A program made the translations under genes and the position numbers. The notes below the pieces were generated by a model, which saw only the letters and a list, made by a program, of their open reading frames with translations, was not told the origin of the DNA and made no database searches. DNA of 64,000 nt from Thauera propionica (lineage in GTDB: Bacteria > Pseudomonadota > Gammaproteobacteria > Burkholderiales > Rhodocyclaceae), in assembly GCF_002245655.1 (NCBI RefSeq), contig NZ_NOIH01000015.1:1-64000 (forward strand), written 5' to 3'. Every line of letters begins with the position of its first letter. Position 1 is the stretch's first letter. This document shows, piece after piece, positions 36,242 through 46,055 of the stretch.

Positions 36242-37180
36242 ATGAGCGACAAGGAAATCCTGCTGGCCAACCCGCGCGGCTTCTGTGCCGGCGTCGAACG
36301 CGCGATCGAGATCGTCGAGCGTGCCTTGCAGCGCTTTGGTGCGCCGATCTACGTGCGCCACGAGGTCGTGCATAACAAGTTCGTCGTCGACGATCTGCGC
36401 AACAAGGGCGCGATCTTCGTCGAGGAACTGGACGAAGTACCGGCCGGCAATACCGTGATCTTCTCGGCCCACGGCGTGTCGCTGGCGGTGCGCGAGGAAG
36501 CGGAGAAGCGCGGCCTGCGCGTGTTCGACGCCACCTGCCCGCTGGTGACCAAGGTGCACATCGAGGTCGGCCGCATGCGCGAGCAGGGTCGCGAGATCAT
36601 CATGATCGGCCACAAGGGCCATCCCGAGGTCGAGGGCACGATGGGCCAGGTCAATACCGGCATCCATCTGGTCGAGACGCCCGAGGACGTTGCCACGCTG
36701 CAGGTCGCCGATCCCGACCTGCTCGCCTACGTCACGCAGACCACGCTGTCGGTGGATGACGCGGCAAACATCGTGAACGCCTTGCGCGAGCGTTTCCCGA
36801 ACATCGTCGGACCGAAGAAGGACGACATCTGCTACGCCACGCAGAACCGCCAGGACGCGGTGAAGTTCATGACGCCGCATGCGGACGTGGTGTTCGTGGT
36901 CGGTTCGAAGAATAGCTCGAACTCCAACCGCCTGCGGGAAGTGGCCGAGTTGCGCGGCGTGCCGGCCTACCTGGTCGACAACGCGGCGGGCATCGATCCG
37001 GCCTGGGTGGAAGGCAAGCGCCGCGTCGGTGTCACCGCGGGGGCATCGGCGCCGGAGGTGCTGGTCGAGGAAGTGATTACGCGGCTCAAGGAACTGAGTG
37101 GCGGCTCGGTGCGCAACCTCGACGGCGTGCCGGAGAAAGTGACCTTTCCGTTGCCGAAGGAACTGCAGGACGTTCGCTGA
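36242..37180 (+). CDS. ispH: 4-hydroxy-3-methylbut-2-enyl diphosphate reductase
   Basis: A 312-residue Fe-S enzyme, last step of the MEP isoprenoid pathway. The three cluster cysteines lie in [22 protein letters not shown] and [11 protein letters not shown]; the catalytic E and TQTTLSVDD are present. It ends the ribF-ileS-lspA-fkpB run and is followed by a repeat element and a terminator. Confidence 0.97.
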   Translation: MSDKEILLANPRGFCAGVERAIEIVERALQRFGAPIYVRHEVVHNKFVVDDLRNKGAIFVEELDEVPAGNTVIFSAHGVSLAVREEAEKRGLRVFDATCPLVTKVHIEVGRMREQGREIIMIGHKGHPEVEGTMGQVNTGIHLVETPEDVATLQVADPDLLAYVTQTTLSVDDAANIVNALRERFPNIVGPKKDDICYATQNRQDAVKFMTPHADVVFVVGSKNSSNSNRLREVAELRGVPAYLVDNAAGIDPAWVEGKRRVGVTAGASAPEVLVEEVITRLKELSGGSVRNLDGVPEKVTFPLPKELQDVR

Positions 37181-37198
37181 TTGCAGCCTTCGTGGCGG

Positions 37199-37290
37199 GT
37201 GTGCTGCGGGGTATTTGCTCCATCGGCTGCGGAACTCGCCCTACGGGCTCAGACAGTCCTCGCCGACTCCACAAACACCCCGCAGCACAC
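37199..37290. repeat. Imperfect palindromic element (MITE/REP-like)
   Basis: A 19-bp inverted repeat with one mismatch: GTGTGCTGCGGGGTATTTG (37199-37217) against CAAACACCCCGCAGCACAC (37272-37290). Between the arms are 54 bases with an inner GCCC-tac-GGGC hairpin. It encodes nothing. The form is that of a small non-autonomous or extragenic palindromic repeat. Confidence 0.6.
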
Positions 37291-37324
37291 TGGAACGCAT
37301 CTTGGTTCCCGACACTAAAAAACG

Positions 37325-37359
37325 AAGAACCCTCGCGAGCAGGAGCCGCGAGGGTTCTT
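37325..37359. terminator. Strong bidirectional terminator
   Basis: A 13-bp perfect stem AAGAACCCTCGCG / CGCGAGGGTTCTT with a 9-base loop, between the converging ispH and Rieske genes. A and T runs flank both sides. Confidence 0.88.
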
Positions 37360-37384
37360 CATCATGTACCCAGCGATTCAGACC

Positions 37385-38491
37385 CTAGCCGCCGATGTGC
37401 TGCTCCATGATCCGCCGGTAGAACTCGTGGAAATGCTGCATGCCGTCCTCGAACGGCGACTGGTACGGACCGACCTCGTTGCGGCCTTCCTTGTATAGCG
37501 CCAGTCGCCCGCGATCCATGCGCTCGCCGATGTCGTCGTCCTCGATCGCCGTTTCCATGTAGGCGGCCTGCTCGGCTTCGACGAACTCGCGCTCGAACTC
37601 AACGATATCCTCCGGGTAGTAGAACTCCACCACGTTGGTCGTCCTGTCGATGTCGGTCGGGATCAGGGTGCTCACCACCAGCACGTGCGGATACCACTCC
37701 ACCATGATGTTGGGGTAGTAGGTCAGCCAGATCGCGCCGTGCTCCGGCTTCTTCTCGCCGTAGTAATCGAGCACCGCCTTGTGCCACTTGGCGTAAGTGG
37801 CCGAGCCCGGCTTGGCCAGTGAGGTAATGCCCACCTGCTGCACCGAATACCAGTCGCCGAACTGCCAGGACAGGTCGTCGCAGGTCACGAAGCTGCCGAG
37901 GCCCGGATGGAAAGGCACGACGTGGTAATCCTCGAGATAGACCTCAATGAAGGTCTTCCAGTTGTAGTTGCACTCGTGGATCTCGACGCGGTCGAGCTTG
38001 TAGCCGGAGAAGTCCAGTTCGGGCGCGACCTTCATGCCGGCCAGGTCGGCATTGGCCGAGCGCGGCCCCTTGAACAGCAGGCCATGCCAGTTTTCCAGCG
38101 CGTCTCGCTTCAGGCCCAGGCAAGGCTTCTCGGCGAAATGCGGCGCACCGATCAGCTCGCCCTGCTGGTTGTAGGTCCAGCGGTGCACCGGGCACACGAC
38201 GTGCTCGGTCGTGCCGCTGCCCTGCAGCATGATCGCCTGGCGATGGCGGCAGACGTTCGACATCTGGTGGATGCCGGCCTCGGTGCGAAACAGCAGCTTG
38301 GAGTGATCGAGCCACTCGAGCGAACGGTAGTTGCCGACCTCAGGCACCATCAGCTCATGGCCGACGTACCCCGGACCGGCATCGAAGAGGAGTTTCTTCT
38401 CCAGTTCGAAAACCTTCTCGTCGAAGTACCAGGAAACAGGCAGTTGCGAAACGGCCTGGGCCAGTTGAGCCTTGGAAGCGATGTCGGTCAT
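37385..38491 (-). CDS. Rieske non-heme iron oxygenase, alpha subunit
   Basis: A 368-residue ring-hydroxylating oxygenase alpha-type protein. The Rieske cluster ligands are C81, H83, C100, H103 (CRHRQ ... CPVHRWTY). The mononuclear iron site has H190 and H195 in EDYHVVPFHPGL, with an acidic cluster DDDIGERMD near the C-terminus. No reductase or ferredoxin partner is adjacent. Its place between ispH and xseB-ispA-dxs is notable; the substrate is unknown and could be aromatic, a quaternary amine or a lipid. Confidence 0.85.
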   Translation of the reverse strand: MTDIASKAQLAQAVSQLPVSWYFDEKVFELEKKLLFDAGPGYVGHELMVPEVGNYRSLEWLDHSKLLFRTEAGIHQMSNVCRHRQAIMLQGSGTTEHVVCPVHRWTYNQQGELIGAPHFAEKPCLGLKRDALENWHGLLFKGPRSANADLAGMKVAPELDFSGYKLDRVEIHECNYNWKTFIEVYLEDYHVVPFHPGLGSFVTCDDLSWQFGDWYSVQQVGITSLAKPGSATYAKWHKAVLDYYGEKKPEHGAIWLTYYPNIMVEWYPHVLVVSTLIPTDIDRTTNVVEFYYPEDIVEFEREFVEAEQAAYMETAIEDDDIGERMDRGRLALYKEGRNEVGPYQSPFEDGMQHFHEFYRRIMEQHIGG

Positions 38492-38615
38492 CCCCGAACC
38501 CCCCTTGCGGACAAGAAATCCGGAAAAATAAACAGGTTAGTGTAAGCCACCCTCTGTTTGACCGCCAGACCTGCCATCGGTTATTTTCCCGCTTTTGCCG
38601 CGCAGATATTCATCC

Positions 38616-38873
38616 ATGCCAAAGTCGGCGATCTCCCCCAAGTCTTTCGAAGCCGCGGTTTCCGAACTCGAAGCCATCGTTCAGGAAATGGAATCCGGCA
38701 ACCTGCCGCTGGAGGAGGCACTGACGCGCTATCAGCGCGGTGTCGGCCTGTTGCGTTACTGCCAGGGTACCCTCGCGAACGCCGAACAGCGCATCAGGGT
38801 GCTCGAAGGCGACGAGCTGGTCGAGTTCGGCGATGAGGGCAGCAAGACCTCGAACACGGGAGACGCCGAATGA
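38616..38873 (+). CDS. xseB: Exodeoxyribonuclease VII small subunit
   Basis: An 85-residue helical-hairpin subunit with the family pattern FEAAVSELEAIVQEMESGNLPLEEAL (residues 11-36) and YQRGVGLLRYCQ. It partners XseA in single-strand DNA degradation. Its stop overlaps the ispA start (ATGA). Confidence 0.94.
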   Translation: MPKSAISPKSFEAAVSELEAIVQEMESGNLPLEEALTRYQRGVGLLRYCQGTLANAEQRIRVLEGDELVEFGDEGSKTSNTGDAE

Positions 38874-39769
38874 GCGCCGTGCAGTCCTTCAAGGAATGGA
38901 TGCTTCAGGTCCAGCAGCGCACCGAGGTCGCGCTGGATGCTTTCTTGCCCTCCTCCGCGATCGCCCCCGAACGCCTGCATGAAGCCATGCGCTACGCGGT
39001 GCTCGGCGGCGGCAAGCGTGTGCGCCCCTTGCTGGCCCATGCGGCCGGCGAACTCGCCGGCGCGCCGGCCGAGCGGCTCGACCGCGTGTCCTGTGCGGTG
39101 GAACTGATCCACGCCTATTCGCTGGTCCATGACGACATGCCGTGCATGGACAACGACGTGCTGCGACGCGGCAAGCCGACGGTGCACGTCGAGTACGACG
39201 AGGCCACCGCGCTGCTGGTTGGCGACGCCCTGCAGACGCTCGCTTTCCAGTCCCTGACCGACGCGCCGACGGCCGACACGCCGCAGACGCAACTGAAGAT
39301 GCTCGGGCTGCTCGCGACGGCGTCGGGCTCGCGCGGCATGGCCGGCGGCCAGGCCATCGATCTTGCTGCAGTGGGCAAGCAACTGAGCCGCGAAGAACTG
39401 GAGTTCATGCACATCCACAAGACCGGGGCGCTGATCCGTGCCGCGGTGCTGCTGGGTGCGCACGCCGGGCGCGGCCTGGACGACGCGGCGATGGAGCGGC
39501 TGGATCATTACGCGAAGGTCGTCGGCCTGCTGTTCCAGGTCGTCGACGACATCCTCGATGCGGAGGCCGACACGGCTACGCTCGGCAAGACCGCCGGCAA
39601 GGACGCCGACAACGACAAACCGACCTACGTGAGCCTGCTCGGCCTGTCCGACGCCAAACGCCTGGCGGAGGACATGCTGGCCGACGCCCGTGCGACACTG
39701 TCGCCCTTCGGCACCACCGCCGCGCGCCTCGAATCCCTGGCCGACTACATCGTGCACCGCGCCTTCTAG
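38870..39769 (+). CDS. ispA: Farnesyl diphosphate synthase
   Basis: A 299-residue prenyltransferase with both aspartate-rich motifs: DDMPCMDND (first, with two residues between aspartate pairs, typical of bacterial short-chain synthases) and DDILD. GGGKRVRPLL is present. It makes C15 diphosphate from IPP and DMAPP, upstream of dxs. Confidence 0.95.
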   Translation: MSAVQSFKEWMLQVQQRTEVALDAFLPSSAIAPERLHEAMRYAVLGGGKRVRPLLAHAAGELAGAPAERLDRVSCAVELIHAYSLVHDDMPCMDNDVLRRGKPTVHVEYDEATALLVGDALQTLAFQSLTDAPTADTPQTQLKMLGLLATASGSRGMAGGQAIDLAAVGKQLSREELEFMHIHKTGALIRAAVLLGAHAGRGLDDAAMERLDHYAKVVGLLFQVVDDILDAEADTATLGKTAGKDADNDKPTYVSLLGLSDAKRLAEDMLADARATLSPFGTTAARLESLADYIVHRAF

Positions 39770-39826
39770 GCCCGCGCCCGCACGACCGACGCCCACGAAC
39801 GAACCCGACTCAGCTCCGGACCGCCC

Positions 39827-41686
39827 ATGTCCTACCCTACCCTGGAACGCATCAGCTCCCCCGCCGACCTGCGCGCACTCGACCGCCGCGAACTCGACAC
39901 GGTTGCCGACGAACTGCGTGCCTTCCTGATCGAATCGGTCTCCAAGACCGGCGGCCACCTGTCGTCCAACCTCGGCACGGTCGAACTGAGCATCGCGCTG
40001 CACCGGGTGTTCGACACCCCCTACGACCGCATCGTGTGGGACGTCGGCCACCAGACCTATGGCCACAAGGTGCTCACCGGCCGCCGCGAGGCGATGTCCG
40101 GCCTGCGTCACTGGGGCGGCATCTCGGGCTTTCCGCGGCGCTGCGAGAGCGAGTACGACACCTTCGGCACCGCGCACTCATCCACTTCGATCTCGGCCGC
40201 GTTGGGCATGGCCGTCGCCGCCCGCGCCCGCAAGGAAGACCGTCATGCGATCGCCGTGATCGGCGACGGCGCGATGAGCGCCGGCATGGCCTTCGAAGCG
40301 CTCAACAACGCCGGCGACATCGAGGACATCAACCTGCTGGTGATCCTCAACGACAACGAGATGTCGATCTCGCCGCCGGTCGGCGCACTCACCAAGATCC
40401 TCGCCCGCATGCTGTCGGGCTCGACCTACAACACCGCGCGTCGCGTTGGCGAAAGGGTGCTGGGCATGGCCCCGCCGGTCGCCGAACTGGCGCGCAAGGT
40501 CGAGGAATACGCCAAGGGCATGATCAGCCCGGGCACACTGTTCGAGGAGTTCGGCTTTCACTACTACGGCCCGATCGACGGCCACGACCTCGACGCACTG
40601 ATCCCGACGCTGCAGAACCTGAAGAAGCTCAAGGGCCCGCAATTCCTGCACGTGATCACCAGGAAGGGCCAGGGCTACAAGCTCGCCGAAGCCGATCCGA
40701 TCCTGTATCACGGTGTAGCGAAATTCGACCACACCGCCGGCATCCAGACCGGCAAGGGCGGCGGCAAGCTGACCTACACCCAGGTTTTCGGCGACTGGCT
40801 GTGCGACATGGCGAAGGCCGATCCGCGCATCGTCGGCATCACTCCCGCGATGCGCGAAGGCTCCGGCCTGGTGCGCTTCGCCCACGAGTACCCGGACCGC
40901 TACTTCGACGTCGGCATCGCCGAACAGCACGCCGTGACCTTCGCCGCGGGCATGGCCTGCGAAGGTTTTATTCCTGTGGTGGCGATCTACTCCACCTTCC
41001 TCCAGCGCGCCTATGATCAGCTGATCCACGACGTCGCGCTGCAGAACCTGCCGGTCGTGTTCGCCATCGACCGCGGCGGCCTGGTCGGCGCGGACGGCGC
41101 CACTCATCACGGCGCCTACGACCTGTCCTACCTCGCCTGCATTCCCAACATGGTGGTGATGGCACCGGCGGACGAGAACGAATGCCGCCAGATGCTCTAC
41201 ACGGCCACGCAGCACCCGGGGCCGACCGCCGTACGCTACCCGCGCGGCAGCGGTACCGGCGCGGCACCGGCGGCGCAGATGCAGGCCCTGCCGATCGGCA
41301 AGGCCGAAGTGCGGCGCAGTGGCAAGCGCGTGGCCCTGCTGGCCTACGGCAGCATGGTCGGCGTCGCCGAGCGGGTCGGCGCAACGCTGGACGCCACCGT
41401 GGTCAACATGCGTTTCGTCAAGCCGCTCGACGAGGCGCTGCTCACCGATCTGGCAGCCAGCCACGAGCTTTTCGTGACCATCGAGGAAAACGCCGTCGTC
41501 GGCGGAGCCGGTGCCGAAGTCTCGCGCTTCGTCGACACGCTGCCACGGCGCCCGCGCGTGCTGCGCCTCGGTCTCCCCGACCGCTTCATCGACCACGGCG
41601 ACCAGGCACAACTGCTCGCCTCGGTGGGACTCGACGAAGCCGGCGTCCTTGCCAGTATCGAAAAGCTCAATCAGGTCGATAGTTGA
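39827..41686 (+). CDS. dxs: 1-deoxy-D-xylulose-5-phosphate synthase
   Basis: A 619-residue thiamine-diphosphate enzyme, first step of the MEP pathway. ThDP-binding [18 protein letters not shown] (residues 147-164) with its N, and the [15 protein letters not shown] transketolase motif, are intact. It follows ispA by 57 bases in the xseB-ispA-dxs run. Confidence 0.96.
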   Translation: MSYPTLERISSPADLRALDRRELDTVADELRAFLIESVSKTGGHLSSNLGTVELSIALHRVFDTPYDRIVWDVGHQTYGHKVLTGRREAMSGLRHWGGISGFPRRCESEYDTFGTAHSSTSISAALGMAVAARARKEDRHAIAVIGDGAMSAGMAFEALNNAGDIEDINLLVILNDNEMSISPPVGALTKILARMLSGSTYNTARRVGERVLGMAPPVAELARKVEEYAKGMISPGTLFEEFGFHYYGPIDGHDLDALIPTLQNLKKLKGPQFLHVITRKGQGYKLAEADPILYHGVAKFDHTAGIQTGKGGGKLTYTQVFGDWLCDMAKADPRIVGITPAMREGSGLVRFAHEYPDRYFDVGIAEQHAVTFAAGMACEGFIPVVAIYSTFLQRAYDQLIHDVALQNLPVVFAIDRGGLVGADGATHHGAYDLSYLACIPNMVVMAPADENECRQMLYTATQHPGPTAVRYPRGSGTGAAPAAQMQALPIGKAEVRRSGKRVALLAYGSMVGVAERVGATLDATVVNMRFVKPLDEALLTDLAASHELFVTIEENAVVGGAGAEVSRFVDTLPRRPRVLRLGLPDRFIDHGDQAQLLASVGLDEAGVLASIEKLNQVDS

Positions 41687-41787
41687 GCATTTTTGTCGGG
41701 AAAGCTAATATCGCAGGCTTTTTGCAACTGGGTTGCATGTCATGCGGGCGCGGCAGGCCGCCCCGCAGCCTTTCCTGAGAGCCGCTC

Positions 41788-42594
41788 ATGAACTCCCCCA
41801 CCGATGCGCCCATGCCCGATGTCCAGAGCAGCGCGGACACGCGGCAGATCGCGATCAACAAGGTCGGCATCAAGTCGATCCGCCACCCCGTCAAGGTGAG
41901 CGACAAGACCGGTGGCGTCCAGCACACGGTCGCCAGCTTCAACATGTACGTCGGGCTGCCCCACAACTTCAAGGGCACCCACATGTCGCGCTTCGTCGAG
42001 ATCCTGAACGCGAACGAACGCGACATCTCGGTCGAATCCTTCGAGCCGATGCTCCGTGCCATGGTCGAGCGCCTCGAGGCCGAGACCGGCCATGTCGAGA
42101 TGAGCTTCCCCTACTTCATCAACAAGGCCGCACCGGTCTCCGGCGTGAACAGCCTGCTCGATTACGACGTGACCTTCATCGGCGAGATACGCGATGGCGG
42201 CCGCTACGAGTTCACGATGAGGATCGTGGTGCCGGTCACGAGCCTGTGCCCCTGCTCGAAGAAGATCTCGGACTATGGTGCACACAACCAGCGCTCGCAC
42301 ATCACCGTCACCGCGACACTCAACGACCACCTGTGGATCGAGGACATGGTGCAACTGGTCGAGAGCCAGGCCTCGTGCGAGGTCTTCGGACTGCTCAAGC
42401 GTCCCGACGAGAAATGGGTCACCGAGCGCGCCTACGACAATCCCAAGTTCGTCGAGGACCTCGTTCGCGATGTTGCCGGCCTGCTCAATGCCGAACCTCG
42501 CATCGACGCCTACATCGTCGAATCCGAGAACTTCGAGTCCATCCACAACCACTCTGCTTACGCCCTGATCAAGTGCGACAAGCGCCGCCACTGA
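41788..42594 (+). CDS. folE2: GTP cyclohydrolase FolE2
   Basis: A 268-residue type IB GTP cyclohydrolase making dihydroneopterin triphosphate for folate (and queuosine). The family motif [19 protein letters not shown] carries the metal cysteine, and SVESFEPML is present. FolE2 accepts several metals and often replaces zinc-dependent FolE. A 13-bp tandem repeat begins just before its stop codon. Confidence 0.95.
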   Translation: MNSPTDAPMPDVQSSADTRQIAINKVGIKSIRHPVKVSDKTGGVQHTVASFNMYVGLPHNFKGTHMSRFVEILNANERDISVESFEPMLRAMVERLEAETGHVEMSFPYFINKAAPVSGVNSLLDYDVTFIGEIRDGGRYEFTMRIVVPVTSLCPCSKKISDYGAHNQRSHITVTATLNDHLWIEDMVQLVESQASCEVFGLLKRPDEKWVTERAYDNPKFVEDLVRDVAGLLNAEPRIDAYIVESENFESIHNHSAYALIKCDKRRH

Positions 42595-42626
42595 GCGTCG
42601 CCACTGAGCGTCGCCACTGAGCGTCG
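42588..42626. repeat. 13-bp tandem repeat, three copies, over the folE2 stop
   Basis: CCACTGAGCGTCG occurs three times head to tail (42588-42600, 42601-42613, 42614-42626) plus a partial fourth. The first copy contains the folE2 stop codon, and each copy places a TGA in a different frame. Confidence 0.85.
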
Positions 42627-42643
42627 CCACCTCCGTCCTGCCT

Positions 42644-42677
42644 GCGGCGGCCGCTCCTTCCTAGGAGCGGCCGCCGC
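42644..42677 (+). terminator. Rho-independent terminator after folE2
   Basis: A perfect 15-bp stem GCGGCGGCCGCTCCT / AGGAGCGGCCGCCGC with the loop TCCT, followed by TTCGTTT. Confidence 0.9.
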
Positions 42678-42789
42678 TTCGTTTCTGGGGGGCGATTCAC
42701 TTGCCGCATGCATGAATCGACAAGGCCAATGCCCCTCGCAGGCACTTTCGGATTAAGATTAGCGTTTTCTTAAATACGGAGTCGCCGCG

Positions 42790-43149
42790 ATGTCCTCCAA
42801 GTCCTTCGTCCAGATCACCACCGACGTGTCCAAGGCGCTCGCCACACTGCGCAAGGAAACCCCGGAAACGATGCAGGGCTTCAGCGCGATGGCCAAGGGC
42901 GCGCTGCAGGATGGCGTGCTCAGCGAACTGCAGAAGGAACTGATTGCCCTGGCGATCGCCGTCACCCAGCGCTGCGATGCCTGCGTCGGCTTTCACATCA
43001 AGGCCCTGATCCGCCTCGGCGCCAGCCGCGAGCAGATCATGGAGACGCTGGGCGTGTGTACCTACATGGGCGGCGGCCCGGCCCTGATGTATGCGGCCGA
43101 GGCGGTGCGCGCCTACGAGGAATTGGCACCGAAGACCACCACGGCGTAA
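42790..43149 (+). CDS. AhpD/carboxymuconolactone decarboxylase family protein
   Basis: A 119-residue helical protein with the AhpD-like redox motif QRCDACVGFHIKAL (CxxC plus histidine). The family includes alkylhydroperoxidase partners. It stands alone, preceded by a terminator and a TAAGAT -10-like element, and followed by tRNA genes. Confidence 0.88.
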   Translation: MSSKSFVQITTDVSKALATLRKETPETMQGFSAMAKGALQDGVLSELQKELIALAIAVTQRCDACVGFHIKALIRLGASREQIMETLGVCTYMGGGPALMYAAEAVRAYEELAPKTTTA

Positions 43150-43167
43150 AAATTTCGTTGAAGGGCG

Positions 43168-43195
43168 TTTACTTCCCCGGATTACGCCCTATAAT
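43168..43195 (+). promoter_or_regulatory. Promoter of tRNA-Ser
   Basis: TTTACT (43168-43173) and TATAAT (43190-43195) with a 16-base spacer. The tRNA starts at 43210. Confidence 0.7.
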
Positions 43196-43209
43196 GCCGA
43201 CCTTCGAGC

Positions 43210-43299
<90 letters not shown>

Positions 43300-43310
43300 A
43301 AAAAAAGCAG

Positions 43311-43338
43311 TTGAAGATGCGGAATTAGACGTTATAAT
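43311..43338 (+). promoter_or_regulatory. Promoter of tRNA-Arg pair
   Basis: TTGAAG (43311-43316) and TATAAT (43333-43338) with a 16-base spacer, 26 bases before the first tRNA-Arg. No promoter is seen before the second copy, so both are probably on one transcript. Confidence 0.75.
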
Positions 43339-43364
43339 CCCGCTCCTTCGCAGTGCAGCAAAAA

Positions 43365-43441
43365 GCGCCCGTAGCTCATCTGGATAGAGTACCTGGCTAC
43401 GAACCAGGGGGTAGGAGGTTCGAATCCTTCCGGGCGCGCCA
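43365..43441 (+). tRNA. tRNA-Arg (anticodon ACG), copy 1
   Basis: A 77-base cloverleaf, acceptor GCGCCCG with CGGGCGC, encoded CCA, and anticodon ACG in CTACGAA (adenosine normally deaminated to inosine by TadA, reading CGU/CGC/CGA). Confidence 0.95.
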
Positions 43442-43485
43442 GCTTTTCAGGCCTTTCGACGACGGGCCCTAAACGTTTCGAGATT

Positions 43486-43562
43486 GCGCCCGTAGCTCAT
43501 CTGGATAGAGTACCTGGCTACGAACCAGGGGGTAGGAGGTTCGAATCCTTCCGGGCGCGCCA
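43486..43562 (+). tRNA. tRNA-Arg (anticodon ACG), copy 2
   Basis: Identical in sequence to copy 1 and separated from it by 44 bases; a tandem duplication. It is followed by a terminator. Confidence 0.95.
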
Positions 43563-43571
43563 GTTTCGCGC

Positions 43572-43601
43572 AAAAGGCTCAGTCTCCGGACTGGGCCTTT
43601 T
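43572..43601 (+). terminator. Terminator after tRNA genes
   Basis: A 13-bp stem AAAAGGCTCAGTC / GACTGGGCCTTTT with loop TCCG and a T-rich tail, 9 bases after the second tRNA-Arg. Confidence 0.88.
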
Positions 43602-43667
43602 TCGTTTTGGCTCGATCTCGACGTCCAAGTGCTGCGGAGCCCCTCCTCCACCAGGCAGACGTCCGAC

Positions 43668-44711
43668 ATGCACGACGCTTACGAACTGCTCGGCCTGAAG
43701 CCCGGCGTGACCAGGGCCGAAATCCGGCGCGCGTTTCGCCGGCTGGCGATGCACTGGCATCCCGATCGCAATACCGACCCCATTGCCCCCGAACACTTCA
43801 GGGCACTGCGTCAGGCGCACGACCGCCTGCTCGACGGCATCGACGAGAACCTGACCGACGCCGTGCACACGTCCGGGGCAGACAAGACCACGACGCCGGA
43901 CGCAGCCGAGGCGAATGCAGCGCACACCGCGACCGACGCCGAGCCCCGTGGCGCGGATCGATTCATGGATCTCGAACTCACGTTCGAGGAGGCCATCAGG
44001 GGCGGCCAGAAGCCACTGTGCCTGGAGCAGTCCTCGACCTGCCCCCACTGCGATGGCGCGGGCGAAGTGGCACTGGCACTCACCCGCCTATGCGAGCCCT
44101 GTCGCGGATCGGGGCGCGTGGGAAGCAGCAAGAACCTGCAACGCTGCAAGGTATGTGACGGTCGCGGCTATCGCACTACGGCGCCCTGCCCGCATTGCGA
44201 CGGGCAAGGGCAGACAACACGCGAACGCTGGCTCGCAATCGGCTTGCCCCCAGGGCTGATCGATGGCGACAGCCTGCGCCTGGCCGGAGAGGGCGAACCG
44301 CACCCGGAACACTCCGACCGCCCGGGCGATCTCCAGCTCCGCATACGCCTTCAGCCACATGCGCTGTTCAGGCGCCGAGGCCGCGATCTCGTTGTACAGC
44401 GCCCCGTCAGTGCCGTGCGCCTGCTGCTCGGCGGTGAACTGCGCGTCCCCCACCCCGCCGGCGCGCGCACGCTCGAACTCGCTCCCGGCAACGCTGACCC
44501 GCGCGAGGCCCGCATCCGCGGAGCAGGCTTCCCGGCGCGCGGAGAACGCCACGCCGGCGATCTGATCGTCGAGTTGCGGCCCATCATGGTGTCGCATGCC
44601 GATGACGAACTGCAGCCCCTGCTCGAGGCCCTGGAACAGGCGCTCCAGCGCGCGCTTGCACGGCACCTGCCGGAACTCGCCACCTGGGAGGATAAGTGGC
44701 TGCCCGATTGA
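43668..44711 (+). CDS. DnaJ-like co-chaperone with zinc-finger domain
   Basis: A 347-residue protein. The J domain (1-60) has HPD at 31-33. The glycine/phenylalanine linker of true DnaJ is replaced by an acidic, threonine/alanine-rich stretch (62-95). Four zinc knuckles follow: C125/C128, C142/C145, C160/C163, C174/C177. A C-terminal substrate-binding-like region with GDLQLRIRLQPHALFRR ends the protein. It would stimulate an Hsp70 ATPase. It is a specialised paralogue, not the housekeeping dnaJ, which usually lies by dnaK. Confidence 0.85.
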   Translation: MHDAYELLGLKPGVTRAEIRRAFRRLAMHWHPDRNTDPIAPEHFRALRQAHDRLLDGIDENLTDAVHTSGADKTTTPDAAEANAAHTATDAEPRGADRFMDLELTFEEAIRGGQKPLCLEQSSTCPHCDGAGEVALALTRLCEPCRGSGRVGSSKNLQRCKVCDGRGYRTTAPCPHCDGQGQTTRERWLAIGLPPGLIDGDSLRLAGEGEPHPEHSDRPGDLQLRIRLQPHALFRRRGRDLVVQRPVSAVRLLLGGELRVPHPAGARTLELAPGNADPREARIRGAGFPARGERHAGDLIVELRPIMVSHADDELQPLLEALEQALQRALARHLPELATWEDKWLPD

Positions 44712-44834
44712 ACTCACTCGCCGCTTCGTCGCTCTTCATACTCGCTTCCCCGGACGCAGGCACGATAGGCGAAGCAGGATAGAATAAGCATCTACTAATA
44801 AATAGGCCGCGCGAAGGCCTTCAGGCAAACCATC

Positions 44835-46055
44835 ATGCGTCGCTTCCTACCCCTGCTGATCCTGGCCATCGCGATTGCGGGATTCGTCCTTCTGCGCGCC
44901 ACCCGCCCAGCGCCTCCCGCGGTCGAGGCGCGCGAACGCGTATGGCGCGTGGAGGCCATGACGGCAACACCCGAAACCATCCAGCCGACCCTGGTGCTCT
45001 ACGGGCGGGTGGAAGCGCCGGACAGGGTGCGCGCCGCGGCACCGGTCAGCGGTCGCGTCCTCGAACTCAAGGTGCGCGACGGCGATCGCGTCGAAGCCGG
45101 CGCGGTACTCGCCCGCCTCGACCCCCGTGATCTGCAGCCACGCGTTGTCCAGGCCGAGGCCGACATCGAGCGCGAGCGCATCCGCCACCGCCACGATCTT
45201 GATGCGATCAAACAGGAGCGCACCCTGCTCGCACTCGCCGAGGCCAAGGTGGCGCGCTTCGAAAAGCTGAAGAACGCACGCCTCGGGGCCGAGAGCGCCT
45301 TCGATCAGGCGCGCGAGGAAGCCGCGCGGGTGCAACTCTCCCTCACTCAGCGCGAGCAGGCGATCGCCGAACACCCCGCCCGCCTCGCCCAGTTGCAGGC
45401 CAAGCTTGCCGAAGCGCGCCGTGACGCCCAGCGGGGCGAGATCACGGCGGCGTTCGCGGCACGGATCGGCAAGGTGGAGGTTGCCGCAGGTGATCAGGTG
45501 CAGCCCGGCCAGACGCTGCTGTCGCTCTACGCTTCGGAAACGCTTTACCTGCGCGCGCGCGTCCCGGCCATCTATGCCGAGGAACTGCGCGGTGCGCTGC
45601 AGCGCGGTGAAAGGCTCACGGCAGACGCCGAGTTCGGCGGCGGGCGGGTCACGGCCACGCTGGAACGCATCGCCGGCGAGGCCGACGCACGCGGCGTCGA
45701 GGTGCTGCTGCGCCTCGACGAACGCAGCCGCGTGCCGGCCGGAGCCTTCCTCAACGCAGTGCTGCAGAGACCGCCGGTCGAGGCCGTGTTGGCCCTGCCT
45801 CCCTCGGCCCTGCACGGTGGCGATCGCATCTACACCGTGCGCGACGGCCGTCTGGCTGGCGTCCGCGCACTGCGTGCGGGCGAACGCCGCGACGCCGAAC
45901 GCCTGCAGTTGCTGGTGCGCGCGGACACGCTGCCGGCCGGCAGCACGGTGATGGTCACGCACCTGCCGCACGCGATCGACGGGCTGGCGGTGGAGCTCGT
46001 CAAGCCGGCAGCGCAGGTAGCACCCGCGTCCGCCCCCGGAGCCGGCGAACGATGA
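44835..46055 (+). CDS. RND efflux periplasmic adaptor (membrane fusion protein)
   Basis: A 406-residue HlyD-type adaptor. An N-terminal membrane anchor (residues 1-20) precedes the lipoyl/barrel-sandwich halves (GRVLELKVRDGDRVEAGAVL; GEITAAFAARIGKVEV) around a long coiled coil (about 95-200). It links an RND pump to an outer-membrane channel. It overlaps the pump start by ATGA. No outer-membrane factor gene is nearby. Confidence 0.9.
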   Translation: MRRFLPLLILAIAIAGFVLLRATRPAPPAVEARERVWRVEAMTATPETIQPTLVLYGRVEAPDRVRAAAPVSGRVLELKVRDGDRVEAGAVLARLDPRDLQPRVVQAEADIERERIRHRHDLDAIKQERTLLALAEAKVARFEKLKNARLGAESAFDQAREEAARVQLSLTQREQAIAEHPARLAQLQAKLAEARRDAQRGEITAAFAARIGKVEVAAGDQVQPGQTLLSLYASETLYLRARVPAIYAEELRGALQRGERLTADAEFGGGRVTATLERIAGEADARGVEVLLRLDERSRVPAGAFLNAVLQRPPVEAVLALPPSALHGGDRIYTVRDGRLAGVRALRAGERRDAERLQLLVRADTLPAGSTVMVTHLPHAIDGLAVELVKPAAQVAPASAPGAGER

